From: JBFWYO01 sp050186335
GTDB lineage: Bacteria > Pseudomonadota > Alphaproteobacteria > Bin65
Length of the DNA stretch: 64,000 nt
Assembly: GCA_050186335.1 (NCBI GenBank)
Contig: JBFWYO010000004.1
Coordinates: forward strand, 49,042 to 113,041
Direction: 5' to 3'
The notes under the pieces are model-generated. The model was given only the letters and a program-made list of their open reading frames with translations, made no database searches and was not told the origin of the DNA. Below are positions 49,948-58,916 of this stretch, in pieces. Position 1 is the stretch's first letter. Every line of letters starts with the position of its first letter. The position numbers and the translations under genes are program-made.

Positions 49948-51651
49948 ATGGGCGCTTCACACGGGCTTGTTAATTCGCGTCGCTGGACCGGGCTTGCGCT
50001 CGGACTCAGCCTCGCCATCGCGGCGCCGGCCGCGGCACAACAGCAGAAAACGCTGCTGATCTTGGGCGAGGGCGTGCCGGCAAGTCTGAACTACGACGGA
50101 CCGTCGGGCAATCATGTGCCGTCGCAGACCGGCTTCCACAACGTCATCGAACCGCTCGTCGATTACGCGTTCGGCGCCAAGAGCGAGGACGGCACACAGC
50201 TTTACAATTTCACCAAATTCGAAGGTGCGTTGGCCGAAAAATTCTCGTTCGACGCCGCCACCAACACCTGGACGTTCAATCTGCGCAAGGGCGTGAAAAG
50301 CTGCGCCGGTAACGTGTTCTCCGCCGACGACGTGATCTATACATTCGCGCGCGCCAAGTCGATCAGCGGCAAAGCGCCGATCGGCTATTTCCTGTCGTCG
50401 GTCGCCTCGGTCGCCAGCTTCACTCCGGCGCTGTTCGGCCCGACGCCGGAAGCCAAGGAACGCCGCAAGCTCGGCGACGAGGTCAAGAAGGTCGACGACT
50501 ATACGGTCCAGATCAAGCAGTCGGCGCCCAATCGCCTGATGCTGCCGGTGCTCACGATCTTCGGCCTGCTGATCTACGATTCGAAGGAAATGAAGAAGCA
50601 TGCCACGGACGCCGATCCCTGGAGCCACGAATACACCAACAACGTCAACGCGCCGAGCTTCGGCCCGTACTGTGTCGATAGCTGGAAGAAGGAAGAGGAG
50701 TTCGTCGTCAAGGCGAACCCGAACTACTGGCGCGGCAAGCCGTTTTACGATCGGGTGATTTACAAGAAGGTGCCGCAGAGCGCCAACCGCATCGCCATCC
50801 TGCGTTCGGGCCAGGCCAACATCGTCGAGGGTTTGAACCCGAAAGAGATCAGCAGCCTGCGCAACGTCAAGAACATCAAGACCGAAGGCGGCTATCTCAA
50901 CAGCACGCTGATCCTGCTGGTCAACTGGAAGGCCAAGCCGTTCGACAACGTGGCGCTGCGCAAGGCGATCGCATATGCGATCCCGTACGACGATCTGATC
51001 AAGACGTCTTACTTCGGCCAGGCCAAGCAGTGGCAGGGTCTCGTGCCGTCGTCGTATCCCGGCTACAAAAAGCCGAGCGCGACATACAAATACGACCCGG
51101 CGATGGCCAAGAAGCTGCTCGCCGAAGCCGGCTATCCGGACGGCAAGGGGCTCGAGGCGTTCCCCGACGCGTTCAAGCTGTCCTACGCCGCCGAGCGCGA
51201 AAGCAACCTCGGTCCGTCGGCGACGCTGATCCAGACGCGGCTCAAGGCGCTCGGGATCCCGGTCGTGCTCGATCCGCAGCCGGCGACGCAGTTGGCTGAC
51301 CGCCAGCTCGTCAAGAAGGACCTGCCGTTCTCGCTGTACGACCAGTCCAAGCCGATCGGCGTCGATGCCGCCTATGCGCTGCAACTCTACTTCGTCAGCC
51401 CGCCGCGCGGTGTGAACAACATGACCAACTTCCGCAATGCGGATCTGGACGGTCTGTTCACCAAGGCGCAGGTCGAAGTCGACGAAGCGAAGCGCAACGA
51501 CTATCTCGCGCAGGCGCAGGAAATCCTGATGAGCAACTTGGCCTGGGTGCCGCTGCTCGAGACCAAGTTCCAGGTCGCCGTGCAGTCCAAGGTCAAGGGC
51601 ATGGTGCTTCACCCGGCCCAGATCCTGGTCTGGCGCTACCTGCACGAATAG
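49948..51651 (+). CDS. Peptide/nickel-type ABC transporter substrate-binding protein (SBP_bac_5)
   Basis: Periplasmic protein of 567 residues with a signal peptide (MGASHGLVNSRRWTGLALGLSLAIAAPAAAQ). The mature part has the typical LIYDSKEMKKH and GPYCVDSWKKEEEFVVKANPNYWRGKPFYDRVIYKKVP features of the DppA/OppA family. Such proteins bind peptides, sugars, nickel complexes or xenobiotics. An intrinsic terminator follows, so permease genes are expressed separately. Ligand unknown. Confidence 0.92.
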   Translation: MGASHGLVNSRRWTGLALGLSLAIAAPAAAQQQKTLLILGEGVPASLNYDGPSGNHVPSQTGFHNVIEPLVDYAFGAKSEDGTQLYNFTKFEGALAEKFSFDAATNTWTFNLRKGVKSCAGNVFSADDVIYTFARAKSISGKAPIGYFLSSVASVASFTPALFGPTPEAKERRKLGDEVKKVDDYTVQIKQSAPNRLMLPVLTIFGLLIYDSKEMKKHATDADPWSHEYTNNVNAPSFGPYCVDSWKKEEEFVVKANPNYWRGKPFYDRVIYKKVPQSANRIAILRSGQANIVEGLNPKEISSLRNVKNIKTEGGYLNSTLILLVNWKAKPFDNVALRKAIAYAIPYDDLIKTSYFGQAKQWQGLVPSSYPGYKKPSATYKYDPAMAKKLLAEAGYPDGKGLEAFPDAFKLSYAAERESNLGPSATLIQTRLKALGIPVVLDPQPATQLADRQLVKKDLPFSLYDQSKPIGVDAAYALQLYFVSPPRGVNNMTNFRNADLDGLFTKAQVEVDEAKRNDYLAQAQEILMSNLAWVPLLETKFQVAVQSKVKGMVLHPAQILVWRYLHE

Positions 51652-51662
51652 ACTGTCGCCAG

Positions 51663-51698
51663 CCGCCGTGCCGCGCGCGATCGCGGCACGGCGGTTTT
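51663..51698 (+). terminator. Intrinsic terminator after the peptide binding-protein gene
   Basis: A perfect 13-bp stem CCGCCGTGCCGCG/CGCGGCACGGCGG (51663-51675 and 51682-51694) with a CGCGAT loop, followed by TTTT. Confidence 0.88.
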
Positions 51699-51817
51699 CG
51701 TTTCCGCGCGGCTGTGGGCGGAAGCGGTGAGAGCGGCCGATGCGACGGCGCATCCTTCGACGGCTCGATCGGATGCAACTGTATGCATTGCGACGATATG
51801 CGCAGCGGAAACAGGGC

Positions 51818-51837
51818 TATTTCATTGACATGAAATA
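51818..51837. promoter_or_regulatory. Palindrome TATTTCAT-N4-ATGAAATA
   Basis: Perfect 8-bp inverted repeat spanning a TTGACA box (51825-51830). The ATTTCA-N6-TGAAAT core resembles the candidate IclR operator at 7037. It is a likely repressor site over the -35 region of the permease promoter. Confidence 0.45.
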
Positions 51838-51863
51838 AGTCGAATGGTCCAAATCTTCGGCGT

Positions 51864-51877
51864 AATTGTATACAATT
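51864..51877. promoter_or_regulatory. Perfect GntR/FCD-type palindrome AATTGTATACAATT
   Basis: A 14-bp perfect palindrome matching the TTGTATACAA type recognised by FadR/FCD regulators. It lies about 170 bases before the permease start codon. Confidence 0.6.
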
Positions 51878-52046
51878 TTTTGAGTTTCGGGCGGGGAGAA
51901 CGATGCGGGGCGTTGGGCCAATCGGCAGTTTTCGGCGGCCTGCCGGCTTCTCGGCGGTCATGCCGGGCGCCGGCGCACCGGCCACCCGTGCCTCTACCAG
52001 CCGCCCAATTACCCTCGAACGCCCCTTGAACTGACGGATCGCCGGA

Positions 52047-53072
52047 ATGTTAACGCGCTTCATTGCCAAGCGTCTGCTGATCGCACTGCTGCAGCTGATC
52101 GGGCTGGCCTTGGCCGTCTTCTTCGTGATCCGCGCGCTCAACGCCGATCCGGTCGCACGTCTGGTCGGGTTGAACGCCAGCCCCGAGGCGTATCGTATGT
52201 CGGCCCAGGCGCTCGGCGTCGACCGGCCGATCTTCGAGCAGCTGATGGCGTTCCTCGGCCTTTTGCCTGGCAAGGCCGGCCTGCTCCAGGGCACGTTCGG
52301 CGTTTCATGGGACAACAATGTGCCGGTGCTGCGGGAAATCGGGCACACGTTGCCGGTGACGCTCGAGATCGTCACCTTTGCGCTGCTCGCGTCGTTCCTG
52401 ATCGCCCTGCCGCTCGGTCTTGCGAGCGCGCGCAAACCCAAAGGCGTCGCCGACCGCGTCAGCAAGGTCTGGGGCCTGTTCGCGGGCGCGCAGCCGGATT
52501 ACTGGTGGGGCCTGCTGTTCCTGTTCGTCTTCTTCTATCTGCTGAATATCGCACCTGCGCCGATGGGCCGCATCGATGCGGGCCTCGAACTGCCGCGCAC
52601 GGTGACCGGCTTTATCACCATCGACGCACTCCTCGCCGGCAACCTCCCGGCATTTTTCAGCGGCTTGCAGCATCTGGCGCTGCCGGTGCTGACGCTGGTC
52701 TTCGCGGCCTCCGGGGCGATCCTCAAGATGGTGCGCACGAACACGCTGCGCGCATTGCAGTCCGATTACGTGCTGTACGCGCGCGCCTCCGGCCTGCCCG
52801 AGCGCAAAGTGGCGCGCTACGCGCTGCGCGCCGCGCTCACGCCGGCCGTGACACTCGTCGGCATCTTCTACAGCATCCTGCTGTCGGCGGCGGTCACGAT
52901 CGAGATCGTGTTCTCGCTGAACGGCATCGGCAGCTATGCGGTGCGCTCGATCATCGCGATCGACTACCCGGCGATCCAGGGTATCGTGCTCATCGTCGCG
53001 CTCGTATCGCTGATGATCTATCTGCTGCTCGACATCGTGCACGCCTATCTCGACCCGCGGATCCGGTATTGA
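52047..53072 (+). CDS. Peptide-type ABC transporter permease (DppB family)
   Basis: Inner-membrane protein of 341 residues starting MLTRFIAKRLLIALLQLIGLALAVFFVIR, the standard DppB N-terminus. VLYARASGLPERKVARYALRAALTP is the ATPase-coupling EAA region, and YPAIQGIVLIVAL is typical near the end. It forms the channel with the DppC-type protein encoded 4 bases downstream. Confidence 0.93.
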   Translation: MLTRFIAKRLLIALLQLIGLALAVFFVIRALNADPVARLVGLNASPEAYRMSAQALGVDRPIFEQLMAFLGLLPGKAGLLQGTFGVSWDNNVPVLREIGHTLPVTLEIVTFALLASFLIALPLGLASARKPKGVADRVSKVWGLFAGAQPDYWWGLLFLFVFFYLLNIAPAPMGRIDAGLELPRTVTGFITIDALLAGNLPAFFSGLQHLALPVLTLVFAASGAILKMVRTNTLRALQSDYVLYARASGLPERKVARYALRAALTPAVTLVGIFYSILLSAAVTIEIVFSLNGIGSYAVRSIIAIDYPAIQGIVLIVALVSLMIYLLLDIVHAYLDPRIRY

Positions 53073-53076
53073 AGCC

Positions 53077-54033
53077 ATGAGCACCGAAAAAGCCGTTCCC
53101 GTCGCAGCAACGCCGTTCGACCAACTGGCCATCGATTTAGCCCAGTCCGCGGGGACAGCGCGTTTCAATTTCCGCGAGAAACTGGCGACCGATCGGTTGT
53201 TCGCGTTCGGCTGCTTTATCGTCGTCCTTTCGCTATTCCTGGCCGCGTTCGGGCCCAGCGTGTCGCCCTACGATCCGCTTTCCGCGACCGGCGACGTTTC
53301 CGAGCCGCCGCCGGCGTTCTGGGAGGTGCCGGGCCTGCTGTGGGAAACTTTCTTCGGCAAGCTCGAAAAGCCGGTGCATTGGTTCGGCACCGATCAATCG
53401 GGGCTCGACGTCTTCTCGCGCGTCATCTCGGCGCCGCGCACCGACATGACGATCGCGCTGGCCGGCGCGCTGTTCTCGCTGTTCATCGGTACGCTGCTCG
53501 GCCTGATCGCCGGCTTCTACCGCAACTGGGCGACCGAACTGTTGATGCGCATGTCGGACGTGTTGCAGGCGTTCCCGGTGTTCATCACCGCCATGCTGTT
53601 GGTCACGCTCTCCGGTCGGTCGACGTACAACATCGTGCTCGCGCTGATGCTGGTCTATACGCCGATCTTCATTCGGCTGACGCGCGCCGAAGTCATGGCG
53701 CAGAACGCGCGCGGCTATGTCGAGGCGGCGCGGGCAGCCGGAAACCGGCCGATCATGATCGCGTTCAAGCATATCCTGCCCAATTCGATGGTGCCGTCCC
53801 TGGTGCAGACCTCGGCGACCATCGGCTTCGCGATTATCCTGACCTCCGGGCTCAGCTATGTCGGCGCCGGCGTGCGTCCGCCGACGCCCGAATGGGGGCT
53901 CATGATCTCGACCGGCGCGCAGCAATTGATCCTGGGCGAATGGTGGTCCTCGGTGTTCCCGGGCATTGCGATGACGGTCACGGTGTTCGGCTATGCGGTG
54001 ATCGGCCACGCCATCGAAGATCAGTTCCGCTGA
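53077..54033 (+). CDS. Peptide-type ABC transporter permease (DppC family)
   Basis: Inner-membrane protein of 318 residues. WFGTDQSGLDVFSRVISAPRTDM is the DppC signature (usually GTDxxGRDxxSR), and GYVEAARAAGNRPIMIAFKHILPN is the EAA loop. FGYAVIGHAIEDQFR at the C-terminus is normal. The unit continues with the fused ATPase gene 12 bases later. Confidence 0.93.
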   Translation: MSTEKAVPVAATPFDQLAIDLAQSAGTARFNFREKLATDRLFAFGCFIVVLSLFLAAFGPSVSPYDPLSATGDVSEPPPAFWEVPGLLWETFFGKLEKPVHWFGTDQSGLDVFSRVISAPRTDMTIALAGALFSLFIGTLLGLIAGFYRNWATELLMRMSDVLQAFPVFITAMLLVTLSGRSTYNIVLALMLVYTPIFIRLTRAEVMAQNARGYVEAARAAGNRPIMIAFKHILPNSMVPSLVQTSATIGFAIILTSGLSYVGAGVRPPTPEWGLMISTGAQQLILGEWWSSVFPGIAMTVTVFGYAVIGHAIEDQFR

Positions 54034-54045
54034 GGGTCGCGCGCC

Positions 54046-55944
54046 ATGCAAACGCCGAACGCCGCCGCCCCGTTGCCCAACAACTCGTCGCCCAGCGCCC
54101 CGTCGCCCGCGACCCCGCGGGACCAGCGCCCGATCATCTTGTCGGCGCGCGATCTCACCGTCGCTTTTCCGCGTGAGAAAGCGCCGGAAATCCAGGCCGT
54201 CAAAGGCTTCTCGCTCGATATCCGCGCCGGCGAGTTCGTCGGCCTGATGGGCGAGCCGGGGTGCGGCAAGTCCACGGCGGCGATCGCGCTTATGGGCCTG
54301 GTCAAACCGCCGGGGCGGATCGCGTCCGGCTCGGTTTCGTTCGACGGGCACGACATGGTCAATCTGACCGAGCCCGAGCTGCGCAAGATTCGCGGCAAAG
54401 ACATGGGTCTGATCGTGCAGAACCCGCGCACCTCGCTGCATCCGATGCTCAAGGTCGGGCTGCAAATCTCGAACGTCTATCGCTCGCACAACGCGGTCGA
54501 CAAGAAGGCCGCCTGGGCGCACGCCGTATCGATGCTCGAAATGGTCGGCATCAACGATCCCGAACGACGCGCGCACGCCTACCCGCACGAGCTGTCGACC
54601 GGCATGACGCAGCGCGTGCTCATCGCCATGGCGCTCAGCTCGAAGCCCAAGCTGCTGATCGCCGACGAGCCGACCTCGGGCCTCGACGTCACCATCGAAG
54701 CGCAGTTCCTCGACCAGATGTGGGAATCCACCCAGGCGACTGGCTCGGCCGTGCTGCTGGTGACGCAGAATCTCGGCATCGTCGCCAACTATTGCGATCA
54801 CGTCCTCATCATGAAGGATGGCGCGATCGTCGAATCGGCGCCGGCACGGCAGTTCTTCCACAACCCGCAGCACGACTATTCCAAGCGCGTGCTCGCCCTG
54901 CAGCGCCAGGACGAAGGAACCGGCACGCGCATCCGAGCCGCGCGTTCGTCGGACCTCCAGTCGACGGCGGCACCGCTCATCGAAGTGCGCGGACTATCGA
55001 AGGATTTCGACATCCGCGGTTCGAAGAACAAGGTGCATGCGGCGGACTCGGTTTCGCTCTCGATCCGCCCGGGTGAATCTTTAGGTCTCGTCGGTGAAAG
55101 CGGCTCCGGCAAGACCACGGTCGGGCGCTGCCTCTTGCGCCTCGAAGCGCCGACCAAGGGCGAAATCCTGTTCCGTGGCGAGCCGCTGCACGCGATTTCG
55201 GAAAGCGAATTCCGCCCCTACCGCGCCAAGCTTCAAGTGGTGTTTCAGGATCCGTTCGATTCGATGAACCCGCGCTGGACCGTGGGCGACGTGATCGGCG
55301 AAATGCTCGATCTGCATTCGAGTTTGACCAAAGAACAGAAGAACGCGCGCGTCGACGAGTTGCTGGCACTGGTCGGCATCGAGCCCAATCTGCGCAACGC
55401 CTCGCCGCGGCAATTGAGCGCCGGGCGCCAGCAACGCGTCGCGGTTGCGCGCGCGATCGCGACCGATCCGGATTTCGTCGTGCTCGACGAGCCGACTTCG
55501 GCGCTGACGCCGGAGACAACGGCCGAGATCATCCATCTGCTGATGACGCTCTCGCAGCGTTTGGGCCTCGCCTATCTGTTCATCTCGCACGATCTAACGA
55601 CGGTGCAGTACATCTGCCACCGCGTCGCCGTCATGTATCTGGGTCAGGTGGTCGAAATCGGCACCAAAGAACAGATTTTCGAGACGCCGAAGCATCCTTA
55701 TTCCAAGGCGCTACTGTCCGCGCATCTGTTCCCCGACGTCGACAACCGCCGCGTCGACCGGCCGGATCGCAGTTCGCTCAAGGGCGAAATTCCCAGCCCG
55801 ATCAATCTGCCAAAGGGTTGCTATCTGTATGGCCGTTGTCCGTCGCAGGTCGACCGCTGCCGGGACATGCAGCAGACGCTGACGACACTGCCCGACGGCC
55901 GCGAGGTCCGCTGCTGGCGAGCCGCCGAAGGGCAGTTGGGCTGA
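54046..55944 (+). CDS. Fused DppD-DppF-type ABC transporter ATPase with uneven degenerate motifs
   Basis: Protein of 632 residues with two ATP-binding domains (about 30-290 and 310-600) that are separate DppD and DppF in most bacteria. Domain 1: Walker A GEPGCGKST (69-77), signature LSTGM (183-187), DEPTSGLD, and VTQNLG where the switch histidine is replaced by Q241. Domain 2: Walker A GESGSGKTT, signature LSAGR (457-461), DEPTSALT with the D-loop aspartate missing, but the switch histidine H515 kept. The C-terminal GCYLYGRCPSQVDRC matches the cysteine tail of peptide-transport ATPases. The two ATP sites are therefore probably unequal. Confidence 0.9.
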   Translation: MQTPNAAAPLPNNSSPSAPSPATPRDQRPIILSARDLTVAFPREKAPEIQAVKGFSLDIRAGEFVGLMGEPGCGKSTAAIALMGLVKPPGRIASGSVSFDGHDMVNLTEPELRKIRGKDMGLIVQNPRTSLHPMLKVGLQISNVYRSHNAVDKKAAWAHAVSMLEMVGINDPERRAHAYPHELSTGMTQRVLIAMALSSKPKLLIADEPTSGLDVTIEAQFLDQMWESTQATGSAVLLVTQNLGIVANYCDHVLIMKDGAIVESAPARQFFHNPQHDYSKRVLALQRQDEGTGTRIRAARSSDLQSTAAPLIEVRGLSKDFDIRGSKNKVHAADSVSLSIRPGESLGLVGESGSGKTTVGRCLLRLEAPTKGEILFRGEPLHAISESEFRPYRAKLQVVFQDPFDSMNPRWTVGDVIGEMLDLHSSLTKEQKNARVDELLALVGIEPNLRNASPRQLSAGRQQRVAVARAIATDPDFVVLDEPTSALTPETTAEIIHLLMTLSQRLGLAYLFISHDLTTVQYICHRVAVMYLGQVVEIGTKEQIFETPKHPYSKALLSAHLFPDVDNRRVDRPDRSSLKGEIPSPINLPKGCYLYGRCPSQVDRCRDMQQTLTTLPDGREVRCWRAAEGQLG

Positions 55945-56014
55945 CGAAGACGCCTCGTTGCGGCGCTGCCGCACCGGCTCGGCACGAGTTGGCGGCTAGC
56001 GTTGAGCCCCCCTT

Positions 56015-56123
56015 GTCATCCCGGCCGAAGCGCAGCGTAGAGCCGGGATCCAGCGTGTCTTGCCGCCGCCGTTCCCGGCCCCCGGCTTTGCGCGCCGCCG
56101 GCGCGGCGCTTGTCGGGGATGAC
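56015..56123. repeat. REP-like imperfect palindromic element
   Basis: GTCATCCC at 56015-56022 is mirrored by GGGATGAC at 56116-56123. An inner hairpin pairs ATCCCGGC (56018-56025) with GCCGGGAT (56042-56049) around GAAGCGCAGCG, the typical core of dispersed palindromes found in many alphaproteobacterial genomes. Expect many more copies elsewhere in this genome. It may act as a transcription barrier between the convergent genes. Confidence 0.75.
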
Positions 56124-56161
56124 CAATTTAAATCCATCGCGCGCGCGAAAACGCCGCATCG

Positions 56162-56350
56162 GTAACAAATGTAACGCGGCCCTTGATTGCCGCCGCGTCG
56201 ATCCCATGTGCACGCGCGCTGCGCGATCGAATGCGCACGCACGCTCTTTGCATCGTCAATCGAATCCATCCAACGCGGCGGAAATCGCGCGGCGAACCGA
56301 CAACCCTAAGGCACCCTAAGCCCTAAGGTGAAAAACGTAACATTCGTAAC
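56162..56350. repeat. Two GTAAC-N4-GTAAC direct-repeat pairs and a triple CCCTAAG repeat
   Basis: GTAAC repeats with a 9-base period at 56162/56171 and again at 56337/56346. Three CCCTAAG heptamers lie at 56304, 56314 and 56321. Direct repeats of this spacing recall OmpR-family response-regulator sites, but no promoter or gene start is close. Confidence 0.4.
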
Positions 56351-56385
56351 ATCGTCTTGGGGTCGGCGGCCGCGCGTCGCGCAGA

Positions 56386-58209
56386 TCAGCTTGCTTCGCC
56401 GCTTGCGTGTGCGCGCACCAGATCGAGGAAGCGTTGGCCGTAACGGGCAAGCCGCGCCTGGCCGACGCCGTAGATGCCGCCCATCTGGTCGAGCGTGGCG
56501 GGTTTCACCGCGGCCATTTCGATCAGGCTGCGGTCGGGCAGCACGACATAGGCCGGGCGGCCGTGCGCCAGCTCGCGCCGCAATCGTTTCAGCGCGAGCA
56601 GGAGCGATTCGTCGGCCGAACCCGGATCGATCGCCGACTCGCTGACGCGGCGCTTGCGTGCCGGCGTCGTCGCGCGCGCCAACGTGTCGGTGCGCAGCTG
56701 AATCCGCTCGGCGCCGCGCAGCACCTTACGGCCGTTGTCGGTGATGCTCCAACTGCCGTAGCCGGTGATGTCGAGCGAGATCAGGCCGGCCGCGTAAAGC
56801 TGCCGGAAAATGGCGCGCCATTCGTTTGGCGTGCGGTCCCTGCCGACGCCGAACGTCGGCAGATTTTCATGGCCGTTGCGCTGAATCGCATCGTTGGTGG
56901 CGCCGGTCAGGATCTGCACCAGATGTTCGGTGCCGAATCTTTCGCCCGTGCGCAGGATCGCCGACATCGCCTTCTGCGCCTCGGTCGTGCCGTCGAACGA
57001 GGCCGCGTTGCCCAGACAAAGGTCGCAATTGCCGCAGGGTGCCGCAGCCTCGCCGAAATAGCCCAGGAGCGTCTGCCGTCGGCAATGCGGCGCTTCGCAC
57101 AATGCGAGCAGGGCGTTGAAGCGCATGCGTTCGATGCGCTTGCGTTCCTCCGGCGCGTCGCCCTGCTCGATCTGCAGCCGGCGCAGGCGCATATCGTCGA
57201 GCCCGTACAGCGTCAACGTGTCGGCCGGCAGCCCATCGCGGCCGGCGCGGCCGATCTCCTGGTAATAGCTTTCGATCGTCTGCGGCATGTCGGCGTGGCA
57301 CACGTACCGCACATCGGGCTTGTCGATACCCATGCCGAACGCCACCGTGGCGACGATCACCACGCCGTCTTCCTGCAGGAACAAATCCTGGTTCGCATCG
57401 CGCGTCGCCTGCGGCAGGCCGGCGTGATAGGGCAGGGCGCGATGGCCGGCGGCTTTCAGCTTGGCGGCCAGATCCTCGGTGCGCTTGCGCGACGAACAGT
57501 ACACGATCCCGCTCGCCTCCCGGCGCGCCGCCAGGAAATCGCCCACTTGCTTGCGCGCTTCCGCCTTCGGCCGCATTTCGAGAAACAGATTCGGCCGGTC
57601 GAACGAATGCACGAAGATGCGCGGCTTCTTCGCGAACAGTTTCGCCGTGATGTCGGCCTGCGTCGGCGCGTCGGCAGTGGCGGTCAGTGCGATCGTCTGG
57701 ATGTCGCCGAGCTCGCGGCGCACCTCGTTCAGCGCCAGATATTCCGGCCGAAAATCGTGGCCCCACTGCGAGACGCAATGCGCCTCGTCGATCGCCAGCA
57801 GGTTGGCGCCCGCGGTTCGCAACAGGTGCTGCGTCTCGGAGCGTACGATGCGCTCGGGCGCGACATAAAGCAGTCTAAGCTCGCGCGTGGCGAGCATTTT
57901 GCGGATGCGCTGGCTCTCTTCCGGCGTATTGCCGGAATTGAGGCTGGCGGCGGCGATGCCGTACTCGAGCAACTGACCGACCTGATCGCGCATCAGCGAG
58001 ATCAGCGGCGAGACGACGACGGTCAAGCCGTCGCGCACCAGGGTCGGCAACTGGTAGCACAGGGACTTGCCGCTGCCGGTCGGCATGATCGCCAGCACAT
58101 CCTCGGCATCCAGGATCGCGCGAATGATGTCTTCCTGGCCCGGCCGGAACGAGGCGAACCCGAACACGTTCTGCAATATCGTCCGGGCCGCCTGAATCGG
58201 ATGCGTCAT
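56386..58209 (-). CDS. recQ: ATP-dependent DNA helicase RecQ
   Basis: Protein of 607 residues, normal for RecQ. Helicase motifs: FRPGQEDIIRA (motif 0), PTGSGKS (Walker A), DEAHCVSQWGHDFRPEY, and YYQEIGRAGRDGLP (motif VI). The RQC zinc site is seen as C in LALCEAPHC plus CGNCDLC, and an HRDC domain closes the protein (DRSLIEMAAVKPATLDQM). It unwinds DNA during recombination repair. It lies 80 bases downstream of cofC on the same strand and may share its transcript. Confidence 0.96.
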   Translation of the reverse strand: MTHPIQAARTILQNVFGFASFRPGQEDIIRAILDAEDVLAIMPTGSGKSLCYQLPTLVRDGLTVVVSPLISLMRDQVGQLLEYGIAAASLNSGNTPEESQRIRKMLATRELRLLYVAPERIVRSETQHLLRTAGANLLAIDEAHCVSQWGHDFRPEYLALNEVRRELGDIQTIALTATADAPTQADITAKLFAKKPRIFVHSFDRPNLFLEMRPKAEARKQVGDFLAARREASGIVYCSSRKRTEDLAAKLKAAGHRALPYHAGLPQATRDANQDLFLQEDGVVIVATVAFGMGIDKPDVRYVCHADMPQTIESYYQEIGRAGRDGLPADTLTLYGLDDMRLRRLQIEQGDAPEERKRIERMRFNALLALCEAPHCRRQTLLGYFGEAAAPCGNCDLCLGNAASFDGTTEAQKAMSAILRTGERFGTEHLVQILTGATNDAIQRNGHENLPTFGVGRDRTPNEWRAIFRQLYAAGLISLDITGYGSWSITDNGRKVLRGAERIQLRTDTLARATTPARKRRVSESAIDPGSADESLLLALKRLRRELAHGRPAYVVLPDRSLIEMAAVKPATLDQMGGIYGVGQARLARYGQRFLDLVRAHASGEAS

Positions 58210-58289
58210 CGTTCACAATCGTCGTTGCCGGCGGCGACACCATACACAATCGCACGCGCGGACCAAGCGCCGTCGGCGATATAACGACC

Positions 58290-58916
58290 CTAGAGTTTCA
58301 GTAAGCCGGCACCGCGTGCGGCGCGCGCACGCAACTCGGCAAGGTCGTCCGGCGTATCGATGTCGAGCGCGAACCCGGGCCGCACGACGCGTTTCGGACT
58401 TACGCCGCGCCGTTCGAGCGCCGCCAAGTGTGCGGCAAGACTGGCATCGCCGAAGCGGAACGGGATCAGGTCCGCCGGCTTGAGATACAGGCCGTTGGTG
58501 CCGGTTCCGTGCCGGTCGCCGGCCAGGGCCGCGGCGCGGGGCTCGGCTCCGGACGCGGCCAGCGCGCGCAGGTCGGAGACTTGCAGCAGCGGCAGGTCGA
58601 TCGCCACGACCAGCAGCGATGCGGCGCCTTTGCCGATGGCGACGGCGCGCGCTTGCTCCAGCGCGTCGTTCAAGTCCGCGTCCGGCGCCTCGGCCAAGGT
58701 GGCGAAGCCGCCGGCCGCCGCAAGCGCTAATGCCGTCTCGTCGCGGCTGACGACCAGCGTCCGCGCGCGGCCGGGAAATTCGGCGACCAGCGCGAGCGTG
58801 TGACGCAGCAGGCCGAGGCTGAGCGCGCGCCGCTGTTCGGCGGACAAGGCGGGTGCGAGCCGCGACTTGCTGTCGGCCAGGCGTTTAACCGGCACGATGG
58901 CCCACAATCCGGTCAT
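58290..58916 (-). CDS. cofC: 2-phospho-L-lactate guanylyltransferase-type enzyme CofC (F420 biosynthesis)
   Basis: Protein of 208 residues. MTGLWAIVPVKRLADSKSRLAPALSAEQRRAL with the nucleotide-binding PVK-x(6)-KSRL motif, and LLVVAIDLPLLQVSDL, define CofC. It activates a phospho-three-carbon acid with GTP (2-phospholactate in archaea, phosphoenolpyruvate in mycobacteria, 3-phosphoglycerate in one Paraburkholderia), and which is used here cannot be seen. Its ATG overlaps the cofD stop by four bases. Confidence 0.92.
   Translation of the reverse strand: MTGLWAIVPVKRLADSKSRLAPALSAEQRRALSLGLLRHTLALVAEFPGRARTLVVSRDETALALAAAGGFATLAEAPDADLNDALEQARAVAIGKGAASLLVVAIDLPLLQVSDLRALAASGAEPRAAALAGDRHGTGTNGLYLKPADLIPFRFGDASLAAHLAALERRGVSPKRVVRPGFALDIDTPDDLAELRARAARGAGLLKL

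Larger units (their letters stand above)
51652..52046. other. Regulatory gap between binding-protein and permease genes
   Basis: This 395-base stretch has no convincing gene. It contains a strong terminator (51663-51698), an 8-bp-arm palindrome with a TTGACA centre (51818-51837) and a perfect 14-bp GntR-type palindrome (51864-51877). Together these indicate an independent, regulated promoter for the permease and ATPase genes. Confidence 0.65.
55945..56385. other. Convergent intergenic region
   Basis: This gap of about 440 bases between the transporter ATPase and recQ (tail to tail) has no convincing gene. It holds a REP-like palindromic element, two GTAAC direct-repeat pairs and a short CCCTAAG repeat, all listed separately. 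I see no standard terminator hairpin with a T-run. Confidence 0.6.

Noticed and set aside
56407..58284. 625-codon open frame on the plus strand
   Set aside because: Exact shadow of recQ, whose helicase motifs are complete on the other strand.
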